Source: Verrucomicrobiota bacterium
GTDB lineage: Bacteria; Verrucomicrobiota; Verrucomicrobiia; Opitutales; UBA2995
Length of the DNA stretch: 6,890 bases
Assembly (NCBI GenBank): GCA_027297085.1
Contig: JAPUIL010000331.1
Coordinates: forward strand, 1 to 6,890
Direction of reading: 5' to 3'
The notes below the pieces were generated by a model. The model made no database searches. It worked only from the letters and a program-made list of their open reading frames with translations, and had not been told where the DNA came from. Position numbers and translations under genes: made by a program. Each line of letters starts with the position of its first letter. The stretch's first letter is position 1. Positions 1-5,338 of this stretch are shown here, in pieces.

Positions 1-93
1 CACAAAGAGGCCATCATAGACCTCATGCGCAAACAGCTTCACAGACTCGTTTCGGTACTGGTCGAACAAAAAGCATTTACAACCATTCCATAG
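1..93 (+). CDS. C-terminal tail of an unidentified protein (partial)
   Basis: Frame 1 is open from the window edge to a TAG stop at 91-93 and gives 30 residues. The peptide begins HKEAIIDLMRKQL and looks like an amphipathic helix followed by a short tail. Sulfatases and related hydrolases often end with a helix of this kind after a DP-x-HK type turn, so a second sulfatase is possible, but too little is visible to name the gene. Thirty open codons can occur by chance. The coding call rests on the helical composition and on this strand being free for a gene that converges on the decayed permease to its right. Confidence 0.4.
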   Translation, partial: HKEAIIDLMRKQLHRLVSVLVEQKAFTTIP

Positions 94-140
94 ACATTAT
101 GACAGTTTTACTTGATAAATCCTTATTGCCTGTCTCCTAC

Positions 141-179
141 AATTTTCAATCTTCATTTTTCATTTTCCAATCCTCATCC
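141..179. repeat. pyrimidine-rich low-complexity tract with TTTTCA-like units
   Basis: The plus strand here is almost purely C and T interrupted by single A or AA. Related short units recur (TTTTCA, CTTCA, TTTTTCA, TTTTCC, CCTCA). It lies between the tail of the gene on the left and the stop of the permease relic, and the last bases of that relic (174-179) overlap it. No hairpin with a T-run was found. It looks like decayed intergenic spacer or a degenerate microsatellite, and no function can be assigned. Confidence 0.4.
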
Positions 180-543
180 TTTCCCCCAAGTAGTCGCTAT
201 CCCTTGAATAAAGGTCTTCTGGGTCACGAAGAAGAGCAATACAATCGGCAAGATAAACACGGTGGAGGCGGCCATAAGTTGAGTCCACTCACCACCATAA
301 GCAGAAACGAACTGCTACAACCCATAGGCCAGAGTGTAATCTTCCGGATTGTTCAGATAGTGCAAGTGGCCTAGGAAGTCATTCCAGCTATGCATAGGTT
401 GAAACAACGCAGAGGTTGCCAGTACCGGTTTTGAAAGAGGATGCTCTATCGAAGAGAAAATCTTCCACTCACTGGCCCATCAATACGCGCCGCTTCGAAA
501 ATCTCTTCCGGGAAGGTTCGAAAGAATTGGAGCATTAAAAAGG
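174..543 (-). pseudogene. ABC sugar-transporter permease relic (MalG-type), truncated and frameshifted
   Basis: About 123 residues of the C-terminal part of a binding-protein-dependent transport permease (MalG/CUT1 type, full length about 270-300) can be rebuilt. The start reads FLMLQFFRTFPEEIFEAARIDG in two overlapping parts (FLMLQFFRTFP, then EEIFEAARIDG), which is the helix before and the start of the cytoplasmic EAA loop that contacts the ATPase. The frame then breaks: after RIDG, one G is missing from a G run at 476-478, and the expected continuation (SEWKIFSSIEHPLSKPVLATS) is found only in a shifted frame. Further on are SWNDFLGHL, NNPEDYTLAYGL, a TAG stop at 317-315 where a glutamine codon is expected, then YGGEWTQLMAAS and a final TGA at 176-174. 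The first half of the gene is absent and is replaced by the terminator of the adjacent gene. Truncation, frameshift and nonsense codon together mean a dead gene. It once imported a sugar or oligosaccharide, which suits the carbohydrate genes nearby. A sequencing error could explain the frameshift but not all three lesions. Confidence 0.85.
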
Positions 544-570
544 CCCGAAGCACATTCGCACTTCGGACCC
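537..570 (-). terminator. intrinsic terminator of the DUF5069 gene
   Basis: On the minus strand GGTCCGAAG (569-561) pairs with CTTCGGGCC (550-542) through nine positions with one U-G wobble. The stem can extend inward by U-G, G-U and C-G pairs to a GAAT tetraloop at 557-554. Five T residues follow directly (541-537). It begins 24 bases past the stop codon at 594, so it ends transcription of the DUF5069 gene and of anything reading through from further upstream. Its T-run coincides with the first recognisable codons of the permease relic, which would therefore receive little transcription from this side. Confidence 0.8.
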
Positions 571-593
571 AAATGGTTAAATTATACTTTGCG

Positions 594-1031
594 TTATCCA
601 ACGATCTCCTGCGCGTGAAAAATCGTCCAGTCATCGATGTTGTTCAAGTTGACGGCATCCCGGCACGCACAATCTTCATCACAAAGACCAGCTGCACCAA
701 AGACTTCTCCACGAGTATCGTCGTCATGAATATAGCCGGTGACAGCGGCGTTGTGCGCGCCTATGTCAGCATCAGACTTCATATTTTCCTTCACCCAGGC
801 TTCGAAGGCAGTGTAGCTGGGTTTGTTGGTTGCGATGTGGTTCAGAGTCGTCTCCTTATCGAGGCCCAATGCATCAAGAGTCATCTGATCGAAACCATCT
901 CCACAAGCGGGGTATTCATCATGTAATTTTCCGACCGAATCAAGAGAGGCTTTTTGCCAAAAGCGTGGAAGGTGAAGGACACCAAGAGGTCCAGCGATAC
1001 CGGAACTGATTGTAGGAACTATTTTGCTCAT
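594..1031 (-). CDS. DUF5069 family protein
   Basis: This 145-residue protein matches the remembered pattern of the DUF5069 family (about 140-150 residues, frequent in Verrucomicrobiota): GPLGVLHLPRFW near residues 14-25, a FDQMTLDALGLD segment (47-58), a KPSYTAFEAWV segment (70-80), IHDD (101-104), and DAVNLNNIDDW near the C terminus (125-135). There is no signal peptide or membrane segment, so it should be cytosolic. Its function is unknown. It has four cysteines, C43 plus a CxxxCxC cluster at 117-123, which could bind metal or be redox active, but whether the family conserves them cannot be told here. The ATG at 1031-1029 is preceded by a leader of only A and T apart from one C, with no Shine-Dalgarno. 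It lies 89 bases after the DUF1080 gene and ends at a clear terminator, so it may be the last cistron of that unit or a unit of its own. Confidence 0.85.
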   Translation of the reverse strand: MSKIVPTISSGIAGPLGVLHLPRFWQKASLDSVGKLHDEYPACGDGFDQMTLDALGLDKETTLNHIATNKPSYTAFEAWVKENMKSDADIGAHNAAVTGYIHDDDTRGEVFGAAGLCDEDCACRDAVNLNNIDDWTIFHAQEIVG

Positions 1032-1056
1032 TTTTTTTATTTATTTATGTGGTTGA

Positions 1057-1070
1057 AAACCCATGGGTTT
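1057..1070. promoter_or_regulatory. 14-base perfect palindrome upstream of the DUF5069 gene
   Basis: AAACCCATGGGTTT is a perfect inverted repeat with no spacer, 25 bases upstream of the DUF5069 start codon and inside the 89-base gap after the DUF1080 gene. The symmetry and position would suit a dimeric repressor site over a promoter, but no convincing -35/-10 pair was found on the minus strand. A hairpin formed by it would be short and is not followed by a T-run, so it is a poor terminator. Confidence 0.3.
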
Positions 1071-1120
1071 GAAAAGGCGTAATGGCCGAAATAAAGAGCC
1101 CAGTTACGCAGAAATTGAAT

Positions 1121-2434
1121 CTAAGGAACTTCGCGAACGCTCAGACGACGAAATTGGAAAGCGTGTTCACTCCCATGACCAGCGAAACCGAGATGCCCCT
1201 CTTTGAGGGTTTTACCTGGGTGCGCCTTGTCAGCTAAATATTCAGTGATTTTGGAAAGGTCGGCATCGAGAATCACCGTACCATTCAATTCGACGCGTAT
1301 GGTAGAACCCACGACGGCAACTTCCTGGTAATTCCATTGCCCGTACGGACGAAAATAGCCTCTATGAGCACCGGCCATACCGTAGGCGCTGCCATGAGCC
1401 TGTCGCGGATCAATTGTCGCGTAGCGTTTGTTATCGTGGTCTAGAATCTGCAGCTCACACATGCCATCGTAAGCCGGATTGGCCGCTCCAGGAAAACGAA
1501 TCGCCAAACCGTTATTTCCCTCCGGTGGCATTATAAACTCAAAACGAAAAACAAAGTCGCTGTAGACTTTTTCCGTATACAAATGATCTCCATCATTCCA
1601 GTAAAGAACATCACCCACAACCTTCTTTCCTGATTTGTCGCCAATCCAACCGTCCAGATTCCGACCATTGATCAGTGAGTAGAACCCCATTTTCGCCTCA
1701 TCTCTCCGCAGGTATTCGTTGGCCGATTCATCATCGATCTCACGAACAAAAATATTGCGCCAACGAATTTCGCCACCGTGTGTTTGCAAATGGATGGGTC
1801 CACGCGCGGGAAGCGGTTTATCCTTGTCCCAGTAGGCATGCTGTATCGCCCCATCGACCACGAGCTTGTTGTTTAACCAAACCCAGGTCCGACTTCCCAA
1901 TTGGCGGATTTTTAACGCATTCCATTTACCGAATGGTCGATCCGCATGGACTAGAGGGTTTTGGCCCGGAGCACCTTTAGGATTATTAAATAGTCCGCCG
2001 GAACCTTTGTTTGCTTCTCGATCCCACTTTCCGCCTTCCTCGGTGGTATCCCAAATCTGAACTTGAGGCGAGCCCCTCAAGTAAATACCGCTATCGGCCT
2101 TAGCCACCGTCTTGTATTCGAGCATTAGCTCGATATCTCCATAATCACGATCGGTAGTGGCGTAAGGTCCTTCGCCGTCATTGACCAATTCTCCATTTTC
2201 AACACGCCAATGTTTATGAAAGTCGACCTGCTGACTTTCAATAGCCGTAATACGATTTTCCGCCTTGCGTGACTGGTGCGGATTGTCACCCAACCATCCA
2301 GCTAAGTTACGACCATTAAATAGGGCTTCCCATCCTTCCGGTGCTTCAGCCGCCCAAAGCTTCCAGCTCGATAACATGAGCAGTAATGTAGTGCAAAAAA
2401 CTTTAGTTAAAACAAGGCGACTGTTTGATATCAT
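1121..2434 (-). CDS. secreted two-domain DUF1080 (3-keto-disaccharide hydrolase family) protein
   Basis: This 437-residue protein has a signal peptide (residues 1 to about 31, possible AxA cleavage after AEA) followed by two copies of the DUF1080 domain (PF06439), a concanavalin-like beta-sandwich. Copy one spans about 36-232 and opens with LFNGRNLAGW. It contains DSGIYLRG and QVQIWDT and closes with THGGEIRWRNIFVRE. Copy two spans about 251-435, opens with LINGRNLDGW, contains NNGLAIRFPG and CELQILD, and closes with GHGSEHAFQFRRLSVRE. Members of this family cleave glycosides whose sugar has first been oxidised at C3. Whether both copies are catalytic or one only binds glycan cannot be decided here. 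The start lies one base past the stop of the upstream oxidoreductase (TAAGATG), which implies translational coupling. No good Shine-Dalgarno is present. It probably acts in the periplasm or at the cell surface. The substrate is unknown. Confidence 0.88.
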   Translation of the reverse strand: MISNSRLVLTKVFCTTLLLMLSSWKLWAAEAPEGWEALFNGRNLAGWLGDNPHQSRKAENRITAIESQQVDFHKHWRVENGELVNDGEGPYATTDRDYGDIELMLEYKTVAKADSGIYLRGSPQVQIWDTTEEGGKWDREANKGSGGLFNNPKGAPGQNPLVHADRPFGKWNALKIRQLGSRTWVWLNNKLVVDGAIQHAYWDKDKPLPARGPIHLQTHGGEIRWRNIFVREIDDESANEYLRRDEAKMGFYSLINGRNLDGWIGDKSGKKVVGDVLYWNDGDHLYTEKVYSDFVFRFEFIMPPEGNNGLAIRFPGAANPAYDGMCELQILDHDNKRYATIDPRQAHGSAYGMAGAHRGYFRPYGQWNYQEVAVVGSTIRVELNGTVILDADLSKITEYLADKAHPGKTLKEGHLGFAGHGSEHAFQFRRLSVREVP

Positions 2435-2435
2435 C

Positions 2436-3755
2436 TTAAAAGACTCGGTATTCGCGACCTAGAAATTGGTTGGCCGCTCTAAAATTACTTACACGTGTAG
2501 CTTTGGCATTCCACTTCAGTTGCCGTTCCGGAAAGCGACTCGCCACAACCCCCAGCTGCAAGGTTTCACACAAGGGACCTCCGTAAGAAAAAGGCGATCT
2601 TGTTTTACCCTCTCCCAAACAGGCATCGATCCATTCACCATGGTGGTCGATCGGATCGAGTTGAGGTTTTGGCACGCTGCGAATGAGCTCTTGTGGATAG
2701 GTCCGCGGACCACTCATATGGGGCATCAATAAATTCCCTTTCTCACCAATCATGATGCAACCCTGCGCAGGCATTTCATATCCCTCCGGAAGGGTAAAAC
2801 CCGGAATGTCTGTGGGCGGCGCGTAATCGCCATCGTACCAGACCCACTTCAAATTCTTCGTCGTGTAGTTGGTAGAGCCAAAGGCATACTCCACACGATT
2901 GCTTTCCGGATGTGAAAAACCGTTGGGTTCGCGACAGGTCGACTTAGCCCACAATGGATCGGTCAGTTTCAATGCCCGATAGGGTGTATCGAAAATATGA
3001 ACACCCATGTCCCCCAATGTCCCTGTTCCAAAATCTGTTAACTTTCGCCACTGCCCGGGATGATAATAACCATCCTTGTAAACACGTTTTTGAGCTATTC
3101 CTAACCACAGATCCCAGTCCAAAGCGTAGGGTACTGCATTGGGTATGGAGGGCATAGCTGCCTCATCACGGCCCCATTTCTTGTTAGACCAAACATGGAC
3201 TTCGCTCACTTTTCCAATTAACCCCGAGCGAACGTATTCCACAGTCATGCGCTGACCAATGCTCGAGCTGACCTGGATACCCAACTGTGTAACCAGGCCT
3301 CGCTTTTCCGACTCACTATTAAGTTTCCGATTTTCTACGACATTGTGTGCCAGAGGTTTTTCGCAGTAAACATGTTTGCCTCTTTCCATAGCTGCCAAGG
3401 CAATAGGTCCATGCATATGGTCCGGAGTGGCTATCAATACGGCATCGATATCCTTATCCAGTTTATCCAAAAGTTCCCGGTAATCACGAAAGTTCTTTGC
3501 GCCGGGCACCAGGCTGGCGGCTTTCTCCAAATTATTCTTATCCACATCACAGAAACCGACCATTTGGATATTGGGTAGACGAAGCAGTGCATCCAGATTC
3601 CCAGCTCCGCGGCCACCGACACCCACTTGAGCAATCTGCAGTTTCGAATTAGGCGAGCTGGCCCACACATGACCTGGTAAAATAGAGAATCCGGCCAGGG
3701 CTGATGACGCTTTGAGAAAATCGCGGCGAGAGAAGGAAGAACGTGGTTGTTTCAT
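2436..3755 (-). CDS. Tat-exported Gfo/Idh/MocA family oxidoreductase
   Basis: This 439-residue NAD(P)-dependent sugar oxidoreductase starts with a twin-arginine signal, SRRDFLK at residues 9-15, followed by a hydrophobic stretch ending near residue 33. A Rossmann fold follows, with the dinucleotide-binding loop GVGGRGAGN (45-53) and an acidic FCDVD at the end of the next strand (68-72). The family motif is CEKPLAHN (131-138), with the catalytic-type lysine at 133. The second domain contains GTLGDMGVHIFD (245-256), in which H253 is the expected active-site histidine. Members oxidise or reduce hydroxyls of sugars and cyclitols. Tat export means the protein folds with its cofactor before secretion, as in Zymomonas glucose-fructose oxidoreductase, so the cofactor is probably retained and recycled. 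Coupling to the DUF1080 gene suggests that it makes or reduces 3-keto sugars outside the cytoplasm. The ATG lacks a Shine-Dalgarno but is set by the Tat signal position. Confidence 0.92.
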   Translation of the reverse strand: MKQPRSSFSRRDFLKASSALAGFSILPGHVWASSPNSKLQIAQVGVGGRGAGNLDALLRLPNIQMVGFCDVDKNNLEKAASLVPGAKNFRDYRELLDKLDKDIDAVLIATPDHMHGPIALAAMERGKHVYCEKPLAHNVVENRKLNSESEKRGLVTQLGIQVSSSIGQRMTVEYVRSGLIGKVSEVHVWSNKKWGRDEAAMPSIPNAVPYALDWDLWLGIAQKRVYKDGYYHPGQWRKLTDFGTGTLGDMGVHIFDTPYRALKLTDPLWAKSTCREPNGFSHPESNRVEYAFGSTNYTTKNLKWVWYDGDYAPPTDIPGFTLPEGYEMPAQGCIMIGEKGNLLMPHMSGPRTYPQELIRSVPKPQLDPIDHHGEWIDACLGEGKTRSPFSYGGPLCETLQLGVVASRFPERQLKWNAKATRVSNFRAANQFLGREYRVF

Positions 3756-3786
3756 AATGAAGATTCAGGCATTGGGTACGACTAGA

Positions 3787-3804
3787 ATTCCAAAGAATTG
3801 GAAT
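3787..3804. promoter_or_regulatory. inverted repeat ATTCCAA-N4-TTGGAAT upstream of the oxidoreductase gene
   Basis: Seven-base perfect arms flank AGAA. The centre is about 40 bases upstream of the oxidoreductase start codon, inside the 155-base gap that separates it from the membrane-protein pair. The position is right for an operator controlling the oxidoreductase and DUF1080 genes. The sequence is AT-rich, no regulator gene lies in the window, and no clear promoter hexamers accompany it, so this is a candidate only. Confidence 0.35.
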
Positions 3805-3840
3805 ACTAATTTGTAGGGAAAAAAGGATCTCTGGCGATAT

Positions 3841-3858
3841 AAAAAAAAGCTAATGCTT
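3841..3858 (-). terminator. weak terminator-like T-run after the membrane-protein pair
   Basis: On the minus strand AAGC pairs with GCTT across an ATTA loop, and eight T residues run from 3848 to 3841. The stem has only four pairs, so termination would be inefficient at best. It lies about 50 bases past the stop of the second membrane-protein gene and before the inverted repeat, which fits a transcript boundary there. Confidence 0.3.
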
Positions 3859-3910
3859 AGGATATTCTCATCTCAAAAGGCAAAGCCGCTATTGTGAACT
3901 TATCCGCGAA

Positions 3911-4510
3911 TCAGAACACTAGGAGCAGTCCGAAGAAGGAAATCGTACCTGCGCCAATCGCCACCCAACCCCAATTTCGCGTATGGGGAATCTTCCACCA
4001 AAGGTACAAACCGGTGACGATCCAAACAAGGAACGACACACAGACCACGTCCACGATAAGCCCCCAGGTGAACTGCATCACATTGCCTTGACCGTAGCCA
4101 TGGCGGAAATGCAACCGCAGAAACGTTTCCACCCACGAGGACTCGCGTCTTTCAGCAAAAAGCTTTTTCTCTGCCAACCGGTAAGTCACCCGGATATGCT
4201 TGAGGAAACGCACCGAGTTGATGAGTGCCCGTTCTGAATTGCGCTGAACACCGAACTGCAAGCCCCCGTAACCGTTTTCTTCCAGCACTGCACCAGCCCA
4301 TTCCCGCAACTCCTCTTGCGACTCAGGAAGATCGATCGAATAATCCTTTTTCCAAAGTTGAATCCAGGCATCGGGACCGGGACGAAGCTTTCGAAAAGTG
4401 GGTCCGTGATTCAGCATGAAGGTCGAGAAAGCGTATATAAATATCCAGGGCACCAGAAACATTCCCAGGTAGAGGTGTGTGCGGCGGAAAATCAGGTTTA
4501 TATTTTTCAT
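3911..4510 (-). CDS. PepSY-associated-type three-helix membrane protein (second of tandem pair)
   Basis: The 199-residue protein has one N-terminal membrane helix (about 11-33), a soluble middle of about 110 residues, and two C-terminal helices (about 147-171 and 179-198). THLYLGMFLVPW near the start and TGLYLWWKIP at the end of helix two resemble PepSY-associated membrane proteins, a group that includes haem-binding ferrisiderophore reductases. Four histidines match its paralog in position: H12 in helix one, H35 in an NH pair just after it, and H134 and H137 in LHFRHG just before helix two. The ATG at 4510 was chosen over a GTG at 4588 because it lies 14 bases past the stop of the upstream paralog, avoids a 64-base overlap, and gives an N terminus that aligns with the paralog. 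A weak AAGGG lies about 8 bases upstream. Function is not established. Membrane electron transfer or metal/haem handling is possible. Confidence 0.7.
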   Translation of the reverse strand: MKNINLIFRRTHLYLGMFLVPWIFIYAFSTFMLNHGPTFRKLRPGPDAWIQLWKKDYSIDLPESQEELREWAGAVLEENGYGGLQFGVQRNSERALINSVRFLKHIRVTYRLAEKKLFAERRESSWVETFLRLHFRHGYGQGNVMQFTWGLIVDVVCVSFLVWIVTGLYLWWKIPHTRNWGWVAIGAGTISFFGLLLVF

Positions 4511-4524
4511 TTTGAGCCCTTGCT

Positions 4525-5133
4525 TTAAATTGAGAACAGCAACACCGCGAATAAGCTTAATCCACCCAACACACATACCGCACCCCACATTCGGGCCGGC
4601 TTAATGGTCCACCAGAGCCAGGTGCCCGAGGCGATCCAGAAGAGCATGGCCAGCGCAGTGATCTCTACACCAAGTCCCCAAATTTTCATTGAGGTGTAAT
4701 TCTGCTCGAAGCCATGCCGAACGTGCATGCGCGTCAGCATGTTTGGCAGATTGGCAACTTGCTCTTCCACGGTGACGCGGCCTTCGTTCGGATAATAAAT
4801 CACCCGCTTCATTTGGTAAGTTGATTGCCGCATGATCGTAAATTGCTCTCCCTTTAAATTCCCACGCACGAAGTGAGATCCGTCCATATTGAGATCGAGC
4901 AGGATTTGTTTCGCCGCCTCCTCCGGGGTTGTGCCGGATGGAAACGCATCCGGATACTCAATCTCATCGACTTGTTCGTATTTGTTCAGATTGCCACCAT
5001 ACCAATTGCGGATAGTTCCAAAATGGTTGAATACAAGTGAGCTGAGTGTATACATCAGGATCCAAGGCACCAGGAACAACGCAAGATACATGTGAATCCG
5101 CCGAACGTAACGCGTAAATACCGGAAGCTTCAT
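4525..5133 (-). CDS. PepSY-associated-type three-helix membrane protein (first of tandem pair)
   Basis: The 202-residue protein has the same plan as the gene that follows it: helix one at about 14-36 (RRIHMYLALFLVPW), a soluble segment, then helices at about 151-175 and 181-202 with SGTWLWWTIKP between them. Histidines at 14, 37 (NH), 137 and 140 (MHVRHG) sit at the same places as in the paralog. The two are therefore an old tandem duplication, since their middle segments have diverged widely. The soluble part may lie outside the cytoplasm, but topology was not computed. The ATG at 5133 is preferred over an in-frame GTG at 5184 because it gives the shorter N terminus seen in the paralog. Neither has a Shine-Dalgarno. 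The pair is probably co-transcribed, and the two proteins could form a complex. The family placement comes from motif resemblance and is moderate in strength. Confidence 0.7.
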   Translation of the reverse strand: MKLPVFTRYVRRIHMYLALFLVPWILMYTLSSLVFNHFGTIRNWYGGNLNKYEQVDEIEYPDAFPSGTTPEEAAKQILLDLNMDGSHFVRGNLKGEQFTIMRQSTYQMKRVIYYPNEGRVTVEEQVANLPNMLTRMHVRHGFEQNYTSMKIWGLGVEITALAMLFWIASGTWLWWTIKPARMWGAVCVLGGLSLFAVLLFSI

Positions 5134-5338
5134 TGTTCGAAGAGCTAGCAGCCCGGCCAATACCTGACAAACATTAGTTTCCACTTGTTCAGCCGCTGAA
5201 TCAAATGCTCATAATTGCCGGAAAAAGCAGATAGTGATTTTTTTAAACTGACTAACCATTAGACCTTTTCATTGATTCTTTGCTTCAAACCAAAAACATC
5301 TTACGCTTAGGCCTCTCCATTATCTTCTGCCCATACCC
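5134..5338. promoter_or_regulatory. divergent intergenic region between the membrane pair and the sulfatase
   Basis: About 205 bases separate the two divergent starts, so promoters for both directions should lie here. No -35/-10 pair good enough to annotate was recognised on either strand. TTGATT at 5272-5277 is a possible plus-strand -35, but nothing suitable lies 16-18 bases downstream. A short palindrome, TTCAG-CCG-CTGAA (5188-5200), lies about 55 bases upstream of the membrane-protein start and may be chance. No small gene or RNA was seen. Confidence 0.4.

Noticed and set aside
94..173. CRISPR-like or tandem repeat in the pyrimidine-rich stretch
   Set aside because: The units are short, unequal in length and irregularly spaced, without distinct spacers.
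1..600. Insertion sequence or prophage edge at the permease break
   Set aside because: No transposase, integrase, terminal inverted repeats or target-site duplication was seen around 540-600. The break is recorded only as a junction.
446..634. A 62-residue minus-strand small protein containing EEIFEAARIDG
   Set aside because: Its C-terminal half is the EAA loop of the permease relic cut off by the frameshift. The N-terminal part is read through the terminator and the end of the DUF5069 gene, so it is not an independent gene.
441..926. Long plus-strand open frame of 161 codons over the DUF5069 gene
   Set aside because: It is antisense to a recognisable family protein and to the terminator and permease relic, and its translation resembles no known family.
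3911..4588. Longer form of the second membrane protein from a GTG at 4588
   Set aside because: It would overlap the upstream gene by 64 bases and add 26 residues absent from the paralog. The ATG at 4510 fits spacing and alignment better.
4525..5184. Longer form of the first membrane protein from a GTG at 5184
   Set aside because: It has no Shine-Dalgarno, and the extra 17 residues have no counterpart in the paralog. The ATG at 5133 aligns well.
5188..5200. TTCAG-CCG-CTGAA palindrome as an operator
   Set aside because: Five-base arms are common by chance and no promoter elements accompany it. It is mentioned only in the intergenic entry.
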